The notes beneath the pieces were generated by a model. The model was not told the origin of the DNA. It saw only the letters and a program-made list of their open reading frames with translations, and ran no database searches. From an uncultured Erythrobacteraceae bacterium (GTDB lineage: Bacteria; Pseudomonadota; Alphaproteobacteria; Sphingomonadales; Sphingomonadaceae), in the NCBI GenBank assembly GCA_950071875.1, contig CATMNW010000038.1, positions 1 to 12,892 of the forward strand: a stretch of DNA of 12,892 nucleotides. The letters run 5' to 3'. This document shows, piece after piece, positions 1 through 7,626 of this stretch; position 1 is the stretch's first letter, and every line of letters begins with the position of its first letter. The position numbers and the translations under genes are program-made.

Positions 1-1090
1 CGCCATTGGTTTCGGTGAGGCCGTAGCCCAGCGCGGGGAAGCCGTCCTTGAAGGCGTCCTTGATCTTCTTGACGTGTTCGATCGGCCGCGCGGCACCGCC
101 GCCGGCGAAGGTCTTGCATTGCGAGAGATCGTATTTCTCGCGCTCGGGATGGACCGCGATCTCGTAACTCATGAGAGGCACGCCGACGAAATAGGTGATC
201 TGTTCCTTCTCGAGCAGTTCGAGTGCGTTGGTGGCGTCCCATTTGGGCATCAGCACCAGCTTGCGGCCCATGGCGAAGCTTTGCAGGAACAGCGGCACTT
301 CACCGGTGACGTGGAACAGCGGCACCGCGACCAGCGCGCTCGGCTGCACGGTCGGCGCATCGCCGCGCTCGGTCAGCAGCTGCAGCATCATCGCCGTCTG
401 GCAGACGTAATTCATCGTCCCGGACACCACGCCGAGGTGGTCGGAATACGCACCCTTTGGGTGTCCGGTGGAACCGGAGGTGTACAGGATGGTCGCCAGG
501 TTGTCCGGACCAAGCTGGCCCAGCATCTTCATCGCGGTGTCGCCTTCGGCCCAGATCGGCTCAAGGCCGCCGGACGGCGTGCCGTGATCGAATACCACCA
601 CCTTGGCCGGATGGTCGATACCTTCGAGGCGCGCTGCGCGCTGCGCATCGGCCAGGACCAGCTTGCATTCGCACAGATCGATTCCGTAGGCGAGTTCTTC
701 GCCAGTCCACCAGCCGTTCAGCAGCGTGGCACATCCCCCTGACATCAGTATGCCCATGTAGGTGATGATCCAGTTGGCCGAATTGCGTGCGGCAATACCG
801 ACGCGGTCGCCCTTCTCGATGCCGTGAATCGTGGCGAGACCGTGGGCGACATGGCTGGCCGCATGCCACGCTTCGCCAAAGGTAAGGCGAAGATCACCGT
901 CGACGATGAAGGTTTCGTCCTTCTTCTCGTTACAGAAATGCGCGAAATAATGTGCGAGGCTGGGCGGGGCGTTCTTGAAGGCCGGCATCGTATTTCCGTG
1001 GCGTTCCGCTTCGACGAGCTCGAACATCTGCCCCGGCGCGGTTACGGCGTCGGTAATACGGTGAATCGCGGTATCGAGTTCGGTCGGCAT
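1..1090 (-). CDS. Acyl-CoA synthetase (AMP-binding ligase), 3' end cut by window edge
   Basis: Member of the ANL superfamily of adenylating enzymes. It would activate a fatty or other carboxylic acid with ATP to an acyl-AMP and transfer it to CoA. About 363 residues are visible from the ATG at 1090; the C-terminal part is off the left edge. Seen in the translation: the P-loop YTSGSTGHPKG near residues 203-213, LFHVTG near 258-263, and the A5 motif GYGLTET near 355-361. The N-terminal subdomain is complete (FIVDGDLRLTFGEAW near 61-75). A purine-rich GGAGAGGA lies upstream, but about 13 bases from the ATG, so the spacing is long. It is divergent from lgt, with 164 bp between the starts. The family is certain; the substrate (medium/long-chain fatty acid or aromatic acid) cannot be read from the visible part. 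Confidence 0.93.
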   Translation of the reverse strand, partial: MPTELDTAIHRITDAVTAPGQMFELVEAERHGNTMPAFKNAPPSLAHYFAHFCNEKKDETFIVDGDLRLTFGEAWHAASHVAHGLATIHGIEKGDRVGIAARNSANWIITYMGILMSGGCATLLNGWWTGEELAYGIDLCECKLVLADAQRAARLEGIDHPAKVVVFDHGTPSGGLEPIWAEGDTAMKMLGQLGPDNLATILYTSGSTGHPKGAYSDHLGVVSGTMNYVCQTAMMLQLLTERGDAPTVQPSALVAVPLFHVTGEVPLFLQSFAMGRKLVLMPKWDATNALELLEKEQITYFVGVPLMSYEIAVHPEREKYDLSQCKTFAGGGAARPIEHVKKIKDAFKDGFPALGYGLTETNG

Positions 1091-1142
1091 GGGTAGTTTC
1101 GTGTCCTCTCCAATCGGCGCGCGTCCTCGTGCTCAAGGCTCG

Positions 1143-1155
1143 CGCAAAATTTGCG
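1143..1155. promoter_or_regulatory. Short perfect dyad in the acyl-CoA synthetase/lgt divergent region
   Basis: CGCAAA-A-TTTGCG is a perfect 6-bp inverted repeat around one central base. It lies 53 bp upstream of the synthetase start and 100 bp upstream of the lgt start. It is AT-rich in its core, unlike the GC-rich surroundings, so it could be an operator. No regulator is assigned, and a chance palindrome of this size is possible. Confidence 0.25.
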
Positions 1156-1240
1156 GCTCGACGCAGGCTTTCCCCAAAACCCCTGCTATGCCAAAAGCCG
1201 CCCCCGATGGGTCGCCGGTCGCGGCCTTGGACATACCTCT

Positions 1241-1246
1241 AAGGGG
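1241..1246 (+). promoter_or_regulatory. Ribosome binding site supporting the lgt TTG start
   Basis: AAGGGG sits 8 bases before the TTG at 1255. No ATG in this frame gives a complete N-terminus with such a site, so this sequence decides the non-ATG start of lgt. Confidence 0.6.
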
Positions 1247-1254
1247 ATAAGCAC

Positions 1255-2130
1255 TTGCTGTCACTACTGGCTGCATCGGGCGCGGCAGATCCGATCTACT
1301 GGGAAAATCTTGGGCTGAGGCCCTACCTGTTCGAGATCGGCGGGTTCCAGCTGCGATTCTATTCGCTCGCCTACCTGCTCGGCATTCTGTTCGCCTACTG
1401 GCACCTGTCGAAGATGATCAAGGCGCCGGGCAGTCCGATGGCGCAGCGTCACGCAGACGACCTGTTTTTCTACTGCACCCTTGGCGTGATCCTGGGCGGG
1501 CGGCTGGGTTACGTCGTTTTCTACCGGCCCGAACTGTTCGGCACGCTCGACATGTTCAAGCTGTGGGAAGGGGGCATGAGTTTCCACGGCGGGGTGATCG
1601 GCGTGCTGATCGCGATTTCGTGGGTCGCATGGCGCGGTTCGCTGAACTGGCTGCGAATCTGCGACTATATCGCCGTCAACGTCCCGTTCGCCTACATGCT
1701 TGGCCGGCTGGCGAACTTCGTGAACGGCGAATTGTACGGTCGACCGGTCGAAGGCGACTTTCCGCTCGCCATGGTATTCCCGACCGATCCCAGCCAGCTA
1801 GCCCGGCATCCCAGCCAGTTGTACCAGGCAGGCTTCGAAGGGTTGCTGCTGGCGGTCCTGCTTTACGCGCTGTTCTGGAAAACACGCGCGCGGTACCGCG
1901 CCGGTCTTCTGGTCGGCGTTTTCACGATCGGCATGGGCTTGGGGCGTTTCCTGATGGAATTCTTCCGCGAACCCGATGCGCATCTGGCCTACGTGGTCGT
2001 CGAAACCGGCCTGTCGCGCGGCCAATGGCTCAGCCTGCCGATGATTGCCGTCGGTGTGCTCGTCATGGCATATGCCCTGATGAAGCCGCCCGTCGGCGGT
2101 GCGGCCAAGGGTAAGCCGCAGTCAGCATGA
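1255..2130 (+). CDS. lgt: Prolipoprotein diacylglyceryl transferase
   Basis: Inner-membrane enzyme that transfers the diacylglyceryl group of phosphatidylglycerol to the lipobox cysteine of prolipoproteins, the first step of lipoprotein maturation. The 291 residues match the usual family length. Seen: several hydrophobic segments, FHGG with H111, the Lgt signature GRLANFVNGELYGR at about 150-163, RHPSQLYQ at about 184-191, and GRFLMEFFREPD at about 230-241. R231 and E235 in the last motif correspond to the essential late-TM arginine/glutamate pair known in E. coli Lgt. The start is TTG at 1255, supported by AAGGGG 8 bases upstream. The stop overlaps the next start by ATGA, indicating translational coupling. 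The lipoprotein encoded at 5475-5918 would be one of its substrates. Confidence 0.97.
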   Translation: MLSLLAASGAADPIYWENLGLRPYLFEIGGFQLRFYSLAYLLGILFAYWHLSKMIKAPGSPMAQRHADDLFFYCTLGVILGGRLGYVVFYRPELFGTLDMFKLWEGGMSFHGGVIGVLIAISWVAWRGSLNWLRICDYIAVNVPFAYMLGRLANFVNGELYGRPVEGDFPLAMVFPTDPSQLARHPSQLYQAGFEGLLLAVLLYALFWKTRARYRAGLLVGVFTIGMGLGRFLMEFFREPDAHLAYVVVETGLSRGQWLSLPMIAVGVLVMAYALMKPPVGGAAKGKPQSA

Positions 2131-3173
2131 CGGCCCTTGCGGACAGTTTCCGCCGCCTGATCGAAGCGACAGGGCCTATGCCTGTGCTGCGCTACATGGG
2201 CGAAAGCAATGCACGCTATTATGCATCGCGCGATCCGCTGGGCTCGGCTGGTGATTTCACCACGGCTCCGGAGATCAGCCAGATGTTCGGTGAAATGGCC
2301 GGGCTCTGGCTGGCGGATATCTGGGTGCGGGCGGGCCGCCCGGCAAACGCGATCTATGTAGAACTCGGGCCCGGACGCGGCACCTTGGCCCAGGATGCGT
2401 TGCGGGCGATGGCGAGCCAGGGGCTGCGGCCACAGGTGCATCTCGTGGAGGGATCCGATGCATTGCGCAAAGTGCAGGGTGGAGCGCTTTCGGACGCCAT
2501 ATTCCACGATTCTTTCGAAACGGTGCCCGGCGACAGGCCGCTCCTGCTGCTTGCCAACGAATTCCTCGATGCGCTGCCCATCCGCCAACTGGTGATGACG
2601 ACCAAGGGTTGGCGCGAGCGCATGGTGGGCATCGAACAAGACAGATTTGCGTTCGTATCCGGCCCCAATCCGATGGAGGAGGCTGTGCACGAGAAACAGC
2701 GCGCAGCTGACGTCGACACGGTGATCGAGGCTTGTCCGGCTGCAGCCGCGCTGGTGGAAGATCTCGCGCAGCGGCTCGAAGTGCAGGGCGGCGCTGCCCT
2801 GCTCGTCGATTATGGACACACGGCGCCGCGTATCGGCTCCACCTTGCAGGCGGTGAAAAAGCACCAGAAAGTCGACGTCTTTTCCTCGCCGGGGGATATG
2901 GACCTGACCGCTCATGTCGACTTCGGCACGCTCAATGCCATCGCCCGAAGGGAGGGCGTAGCCAGTTCATTGACGACGCAGGGTGCCTGGCTGACTGCCA
3001 TGGGTATCGGGTTGCGGGCCCAAGGGCTTTCGACGGCTTCACCGGAGCATGCAGGAGAGATCAAGGCTGCCCTCGACCGGCTGGTTGGTCAGGACGAAAT
3101 GGGCGAACTGTTCAAATGCATGGCGATGAGCGCGCGTGACTGGCCGCGCGGGGCAGGCTTCCCGGAAGTCTAG
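2127..3173 (+). CDS. midA: MidA/NDUFAF7-family SAM-dependent protein methyltransferase (COG1565)
   Basis: A 348-residue class I methyltransferase of the DUF185/COG1565 family. The mitochondrial homologue NDUFAF7 (MidA) methylates an arginine of the NDUFS2 subunit of complex I; the bacterial substrate is not established and is inferred to be NuoD or similar. Seen: the N-terminal family signature GDFTTAPEISQMFGE at about 42-56, the SAM-binding loop VELGPGRGTL at 78-87, ANEFLDALP at 143-151, LLVDYGH at 225-231 and DLTAHVDF at 259-266. The ATG overlaps the lgt stop by four bases, so the two are co-transcribed. Its TAG stop shares the palindrome CTAG with the stop of the convergent transporter gene, leaving no room for a separate terminator. 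The symbol is by homology only. Confidence 0.92.
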   Translation: MTALADSFRRLIEATGPMPVLRYMGESNARYYASRDPLGSAGDFTTAPEISQMFGEMAGLWLADIWVRAGRPANAIYVELGPGRGTLAQDALRAMASQGLRPQVHLVEGSDALRKVQGGALSDAIFHDSFETVPGDRPLLLLANEFLDALPIRQLVMTTKGWRERMVGIEQDRFAFVSGPNPMEEAVHEKQRAADVDTVIEACPAAAALVEDLAQRLEVQGGAALLVDYGHTAPRIGSTLQAVKKHQKVDVFSSPGDMDLTAHVDFGTLNAIARREGVASSLTTQGAWLTAMGIGLRAQGLSTASPEHAGEIKAALDRLVGQDEMGELFKCMAMSARDWPRGAGFPEV

Positions 3174-4714
3174 TCCGGTGCGATGCCGGCACTTTCGGCG
3201 AGCCGCCGGGCGGCCTCGTCGAAAGATAGCTTGTCCTCTTCGCGGTCTACCGAGAGATTGGCTTCGCGCATCATCGACACATCGATTGCGTCGATAAGCG
3301 CTTGCATCGCGCTGGTCAGGTTCGCGTCGCTTCCTGCCTCAGGCGCAAGCAGGATGATAGCATCGTAGTTCGGAAACGCGCCTTCGGGATCCTTTAGTAT
3401 GACGAGATCGTCGGCCGCAATCCGCCCGTCCGAGGTGTAGGCGCCAATAACGTCCGCTTCGCCCGACTGGAGGGCGTTATACATGAAGGTTGGCGAGAAA
3501 TTGCGCCGTGCGGCAAACCGCAGTCCATAGGCATTGCGTACCGCCACCCACTCCGGCCGCTCGAAGAATTCCGGATCGCCGCCAATGGTCATTGCCTGAC
3601 CGCGTGATGCAAGATCGCCAATGCTCTCGATGCCTTCGCGATCCGCGCGATCGCGGCGCATGGCGAGCCCGTAAGCGTTTTCGAAACCGAGCCGTCCCAG
3701 GACCCGGACACCGCTGGTAGCAGCCTCCCACTTGGTGATTTCAGCAAGCATGGCGTCACGATCGGGATTGTCGGATCGCCCCATCTGATTTGTCCAGATC
3801 GTTCCTGTGTAGTCGATCAGAATGTCGATTGCGCCATTCGACACCGCCTGGTGTGCGACTGCCGAGCCAAGCCCGTCGCGATAGTCGACTTCATACCCTT
3901 CCGCTTCGAGCCGCTGTCCGATCAGGCGGGCGAGGATATACTGCTCGGAGAAGCCCTTCGCGCCGATCACGATGCGGTCGTCCCTGCTGCCGCCGAATTG
4001 CACGAACAGGGCCGCACCGATGCCGAGCAATACCGCGGCAAAACCGCCGAAAGTCAGCACGCGGCGGCGGCTGGCGAGACCTTTCTCGATCGTCCCGAGC
4101 AGCGCGTCGGCAACCAGTGCAAGCCCGGCGCTGGCGAGGCATCCGGCAAGAACCAGAACCCAGTTTTGGGTCTGAAGCCCTGCAAAGATGGGGTCACCAA
4201 GGCCCGGCTGGCCGATAGTGGTCGAGAGGGTCGCGGCACCGATGGTCCAAACTGCGGCGGTCCGGATGCCTGCCATGATGTAAGGGGCGGACAGGGGACC
4301 TTCGACCAACCGAAGCCTTTGCCAGAATGTCATGCCAACCCCGTCGGCGGCTTCGAGGACACCCGGATCGAGATTGGCTTGTGCAGTGACGGCGTTGCGC
4401 AGGATGGGCAGCAATGCATAGAGTGACAGGGCAAGCAGCGCAGGCAGGAAACCCAGCGTGGGGAGCCCTTCGCCAAACACACTGCGCAAACTTAAAAGAA
4501 TTGGAAAGAACAGCGCGAGCAACGCAAGTGCAGGGATGGTCTGTATCAGGCTGGCGAAGCCCAGTGTTGCGCGTGCCACGGGCGGAGAACGGCTCGCCCA
4601 GATCGCCAGCGGAAGCGCGACCGATATGCCTAGCGCAATGGCCGCGGCTGACAGCAGGACATGAGCGGCGAACTTGTCGCCCAACCCAAACACCGTGGTC
4701 CAGATTTCGCTCAT
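3170..4714 (-). CDS. Osmoprotectant/glycine betaine-type ABC transporter permease fused to substrate-binding domain
   Basis: A 514-residue fusion. Residues 1-210 are a binding-protein-dependent permease with about five TM segments and a cytoplasmic EAA loop (EAADGVGMTFWQRLRL, about 121-136) that contacts the ATPase. Residues about 217-240 form an extra TM anchor. Residues about 247-510 are an OpuAC/OsmF-type binding domain (IVIGAKGFSEQYIL, DYTGT near 301-305, DLVILKDPEGAFPNYD near 436-451, and a terminal SVDREEDKLSFDEAARRL). The family imports compatible solutes such as betaine, choline or carnitine across the inner membrane. The fusion makes a separate periplasmic protein unnecessary, as in lactococcal OpuABC, which has the same domain order. 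It overlaps the ATPase gene by ATGA. The ligand is not certain; aromatic cage residues cannot be assigned by eye. Confidence 0.92.
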   Translation of the reverse strand: MSEIWTTVFGLGDKFAAHVLLSAAAIALGISVALPLAIWASRSPPVARATLGFASLIQTIPALALLALFFPILLSLRSVFGEGLPTLGFLPALLALSLYALLPILRNAVTAQANLDPGVLEAADGVGMTFWQRLRLVEGPLSAPYIMAGIRTAAVWTIGAATLSTTIGQPGLGDPIFAGLQTQNWVLVLAGCLASAGLALVADALLGTIEKGLASRRRVLTFGGFAAVLLGIGAALFVQFGGSRDDRIVIGAKGFSEQYILARLIGQRLEAEGYEVDYRDGLGSAVAHQAVSNGAIDILIDYTGTIWTNQMGRSDNPDRDAMLAEITKWEAATSGVRVLGRLGFENAYGLAMRRDRADREGIESIGDLASRGQAMTIGGDPEFFERPEWVAVRNAYGLRFAARRNFSPTFMYNALQSGEADVIGAYTSDGRIAADDLVILKDPEGAFPNYDAIILLAPEAGSDANLTSAMQALIDAIDVSMMREANLSVDREEDKLSFDEAARRLAESAGIAPD

Positions 4715-5478
4715 CGTGAAAGTTCCGCCAGACGTTCGAACTGGGCTCGCGGAACTGCGACAAGGCCCTGAGCGATATCGCCACCGCCGCCAGAAAGCAG
4801 GTTGTGCGGGGTCTCGTCAGCGACGATCCTGCCGGAATCCATTACCAGCACCCTGTCTGCTAGCAGGAGCGCTTCGGCCATGTCGTGCGTAACCATGACC
4901 GTGGTGAGGGTCAGCTCGTCATGCAGCGTCCGCACTCTTTCACCAAGTGCATCGCGGGTGACGGGATCCAGCGCGCCGAACGGTTCGTCCATCAAAAGCA
5001 GTTGCGGTTCGTTGGCAAGCGCGCGGGCAACGCCGATCCGCTGGCGCTGGCCACCCGAAAGCTTGTCCGGCATGCGCTTCGCCATCTCGGGATCCAGATC
5101 GACCAGGCCCAATAATTCGTCGATCCGCCTCGCTGACAGTCTGTCGCCCGCCAGTTTTGGCCCGATGGCGATATTCTCGCCGACCGTCATGTGCGGAAAC
5201 AGGCCGATCGACTGGAAGACATATCCGATCTTGTGCCGCAGGGCGGCAAGCGGCCTGTTCTCGACACCTTCGCCATCAAAGCGCACCGATCCGCCCGAGG
5301 GTTCGACAAGCCGGTTCACTGTTTTCAGAAGTGTCGATTTTCCCGATCCGGATGCGCCGACAAGCGCGACAAACTGGCCCTGCGGTATAGCCAGCGTGAC
5401 CCCTGAAACTGCCAGGGTCCCGCCGTATTCCTTGCGAACATCACAGAATTCGAGAAGCGGATGGTCCTGCGCGGTCAC
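4711..5478 (-). CDS. ABC transporter ATP-binding protein, osmoprotectant (OpuCA/ProV-like) type
   Basis: A 255-residue ATPase that powers the permease fusion encoded directly downstream. Seen: Walker A GASGSGKST at 41-49, Q-loop YVFQSIGLFPHMTV with Q89, signature LSGGQRQR at 140-147, Walker B LLLMDEP at 160-166, and the switch histidine in VTHDM (H198). The QSIGLFPHMTV segment is typical of the quaternary-amine transporter subfamily. Unlike many OpuCA/ProV proteins it ends soon after the ATPase core and has no C-terminal CBS pair, the element that senses ionic strength in OpuA. The start is GTG at 5478, overlapping the lipoprotein stop as GTGA; the purine-rich end of the lipoprotein gene (GAAGAAGA) supplies a possible ribosome binding site. 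The stop overlaps the permease start by ATGA. Confidence 0.93.
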   Translation of the reverse strand: MTAQDHPLLEFCDVRKEYGGTLAVSGVTLAIPQGQFVALVGASGSGKSTLLKTVNRLVEPSGGSVRFDGEGVENRPLAALRHKIGYVFQSIGLFPHMTVGENIAIGPKLAGDRLSARRIDELLGLVDLDPEMAKRMPDKLSGGQRQRIGVARALANEPQLLLMDEPFGALDPVTRDALGERVRTLHDELTLTTVMVTHDMAEALLLADRVLVMDSGRIVADETPHNLLSGGGGDIAQGLVAVPRAQFERLAELSR

Positions 5479-5918
5479 TCTTCTTCGTCAGTCGTTTCGG
5501 CAACAGGCGCATACTCGACCCGCTCAAGCTCGATTTCCTTACCGTCGGGACCCGAGACCTTCATGGTGTTGCCGGTCATGCGTCCGGGCTCCCAGCACCG
5601 TTCAATTCCGTTCTCGTCATCGGGAAGGAAGCACAGCGCCCCTGCATCATCGGCATCCGAATAGGTCCAGTTGCCTTCCTGCCAGGCATCGCCGTTGCGA
5701 ACATCGCGGTACAGGCCGTCGGGGTCGATGAAGGTCGTGAAGCGCGCACCATCTGCGGTCCTGAACCGCCATGCGGTCGATGCGAACTTGTCGGGCGGCT
5801 GTCCGGTAGGCGTCGGTTCGATCGTTGTCGTGTCCAAGCCTTCGTTCGGGGTCTGGGCAGAAGGCGAACAGGCGGCCAGCGTTGCTGCTGCGGTTATTGA
5901 AAATGTCGCTTTCAGCAT
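5475..5918 (-). CDS. Small lipoprotein of unknown function heading the transporter operon
   Basis: 147 residues. I chose the ATG at 5918 because it gives a textbook lipoprotein signal (K3, hydrophobic segment, lipobox LAAC with Cys17) and has GGGGAG 8 bases upstream; an in-frame ATG at 5975 would bury the signal. Residue +2 is Ser rather than Asp, which favours outer-membrane sorting. After a Thr/Pro-rich linker (about 18-42) comes a compact domain rich in Trp, Asp and Gly (WRF near 50-52, WQEGNWTYSD near 79-88), with two cysteines (C96, C108) that could form a disulfide. The C-terminus is very acidic. I recognise no named domain. Its TGA overlaps the GTG of the ATPase gene, so it is co-translated with the transporter, yet it is too small to be the binding protein, which is fused to the permease. 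Confidence 0.85.
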   Translation of the reverse strand: MLKATFSITAAATLAACSPSAQTPNEGLDTTTIEPTPTGQPPDKFASTAWRFRTADGARFTTFIDPDGLYRDVRNGDAWQEGNWTYSDADDAGALCFLPDDENGIERCWEPGRMTGNTMKVSGPDGKEIELERVEYAPVAETTDEEE

Positions 5919-5979
5919 GCGCACCGCTCCCCATTCGTCGAGGTGACGGAAAGCACAGCACCGGCTGCGGCGCAAGGCC

Positions 5980-5991
5980 GACCCGCGGGTC
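5980..5991. other. 12-bp perfect palindrome at the end of the kinase gene
   Basis: GACCCGCGGGTC is fully self-complementary and covers the first two bases of the kinase stop triplet as read on the plus strand. It is followed by the 71-bp gap before the lipoprotein gene. With no loop and no T-run it is not a standard terminator. It may be a chance GC palindrome. Confidence 0.2.
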
Positions 5992-7516
5992 AGTCTTCGA
6001 TCACCGTGCGCGGAAAGACGAGTTTGATGTCGAGACCATCATCGGAAAAACTGCGTTCGAAAGAACCGTTGAGCTGGCCTTCAACGGCCATCCGCAAGAG
6101 CCGCGACCCGAACCCCTCGCGATCTTCGTCCTTGGGCGCATCGCAGGTAATCGAGCTTTCTTCCCACAGGACACAGATGTTCTCATCCCCTTCGCACGGG
6201 GCCTTCACGGTAACAGTCAGCCGTCCTTCCGGGGAAGACAACGCGCCGTACTTGGCCGCATTGGTCGCCAGTTCGTGGAAAATCAGCGCCAACGGAGTGG
6301 CAGCGCGAGCGCCGATCCGGATGCCGGGCCCGGTAACCGTGATCCGCTTCTCGTCTCCCGTCTGATAGGGGGCAAGCAAATCAGCCAACAGGCCGGACAA
6401 GGTGCCTTCTTTCAGACCCTGGCCGGGGCGCACGTAATCGTGAGCGGCACTCAGCGATCGGATGGTATCGTTGAGTTCGTCCGCAAAGCTCTTCACCGCT
6501 TCGTTCCCGCGCGCCCGTATGGCGATCAGTCCGGAAACGACGGCAAAAATGTTCTTGATCCGGTGCGACAGTTCCTTGGAAAGCAGATCGCGGGCTTCCG
6601 ACATGCGACGTTGCTTGTCGACATCGATCACCGTGCCGAACCAACGCGTATGACCGCCACCGACAGGAGATTGCACCGCCCGCGCAAGCATCCAGCGATA
6701 ATTGCCATCCAGCAGCTTCAATCGCCATTCGTATTCGAACGGCTGACCATCGGCAATCGACCGGTTGAACGCTTTCGATCCTGCCTCCCAGTCTTCGGGA
6801 TGCACGGCCGCCTTCCAATCGGCCAGCGTTCGCGGCTGCGACAGGCCGGTAAGCTCGTCCCATTGCGCGTTCACATAATCGAACGTGCCTTTCGTATCGG
6901 AGGACCAAGCAATCCCCGGAACGCTGTCGATCATCCGCTGGAGATAGCTTTCGCGTTCTTCCAGCGCGCTTTTTGCATCCTTGCCCAGGCGCTGCTGCGA
7001 AATCCTCCGCATGACGGACTTCGCCAGCACCGACAGCGATTCCCGCTGCAACTGCGTGAGGCCGACCTCGCGCGGCACCGTATCGATGATACACAGCGCG
7101 CCCAGTGGCGCACCTTCGGCCGAAATTAGCGGGTGCCCGGCATAGAAGCGGATGTGCGGTTCACCGGTTACCAGCGGATTGTCGGCAAACCGATCGTCTT
7201 CCTGCGCGTCGTATATCACCATCGGCTCGGCGCCGAGCATGGCATGCGCACAAAAGCTGGTCGGTCGCGGAGTTTCGCGCGCGTCGATCCCGGCGCGGGT
7301 CAGGAACAGCTGGCGCTCCTCTTCGACCATGGTGACCATGGCCATGGGTGCGTCGCAAAGCTTGGCGGCCAGATCGACGATTTCCTGCAATTCGGGATCG
7401 TCGACCAGCGAATCTGCACCATGCGCGGCCAGAACCGCGAGACGGTTTTCCTCGTCGCAATAGGCGTCGGAAGGCGGAGCGCCTTCGGGCCACAAGATTT
7501 TTTCCTTACGAAACAT
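5990..7516 (-). CDS. GAF-PAS sensor histidine kinase of the HWE family
   Basis: 508 residues and no TM segment, so a soluble cytoplasmic kinase. Order: GAF domain about 38-170 (EEERQLFLTRAGIDARETPR, SFCAHAM, LGALCIID); PAS/PAC about 188-303 (YLQRMIDSVPGIAWSSD, then EYEWRLKLLDGNYRWML); HWE phosphotransfer helix with LSHRIKN and H318 as phospho-acceptor; HATPase with N-box FHELATNAAKYG (H414, N419), the diagnostic WEE of the G1 box at 451-453, and GFGSRLL. I chose the ATG at 7516; AAGGGA lies 15 bases upstream, a rather long spacing, so the start is less certain than the frame. No response regulator is adjacent, so it is an orphan kinase. In alphaproteobacteria such kinases often feed the PhyR-NepR-EcfG general stress response. 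The signal is unknown; the PAS has no LOV cysteine motif that I can see. Confidence 0.93.
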   Translation of the reverse strand: MFRKEKILWPEGAPPSDAYCDEENRLAVLAAHGADSLVDDPELQEIVDLAAKLCDAPMAMVTMVEEERQLFLTRAGIDARETPRPTSFCAHAMLGAEPMVIYDAQEDDRFADNPLVTGEPHIRFYAGHPLISAEGAPLGALCIIDTVPREVGLTQLQRESLSVLAKSVMRRISQQRLGKDAKSALEERESYLQRMIDSVPGIAWSSDTKGTFDYVNAQWDELTGLSQPRTLADWKAAVHPEDWEAGSKAFNRSIADGQPFEYEWRLKLLDGNYRWMLARAVQSPVGGGHTRWFGTVIDVDKQRRMSEARDLLSKELSHRIKNIFAVVSGLIAIRARGNEAVKSFADELNDTIRSLSAAHDYVRPGQGLKEGTLSGLLADLLAPYQTGDEKRITVTGPGIRIGARAATPLALIFHELATNAAKYGALSSPEGRLTVTVKAPCEGDENICVLWEESSITCDAPKDEDREGFGSRLLRMAVEGQLNGSFERSFSDDGLDIKLVFPRTVIED

Positions 7517-7626
7517 GATCGGATCGTCGCGTCCCTTAGCGGCAAAACCTATTGCACGCCTACCGCAAAAAGCAACTTTCCCGACGGTTCGCAAAGCTGG
7601 CGATCGCAAGCAGGCATGACTGTCGC

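Noticed and set aside
74..742. 222-codon plus-strand frame opposite the acyl-CoA synthetase gene
   Set aside because: The minus strand carries the P-loop and A5 motifs in order; this frame is a shadow.
1184..1192. TGCTATGCC upstream of lgt and the similar TGCTAGGCG at 8373-8381 as shared -10-like elements
   Set aside because: No matching -35 at 16-18 bases in either case, and the second copy is already explained by the hairpin.
1989..2915. 308-codon minus-strand open frame across lgt and the methyltransferase gene
   Set aside because: It runs opposite two well-supported genes with strong family motifs, and its own translation has no domain signature.
5825..7129. 434-codon plus-strand open frame opposite the HWE kinase and lipoprotein genes
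   Set aside because: No recognisable motif; it is antisense to a kinase with complete GAF, PAS, HWE and ATPase motifs. Long antisense frames are normal in GC-rich coding DNA.
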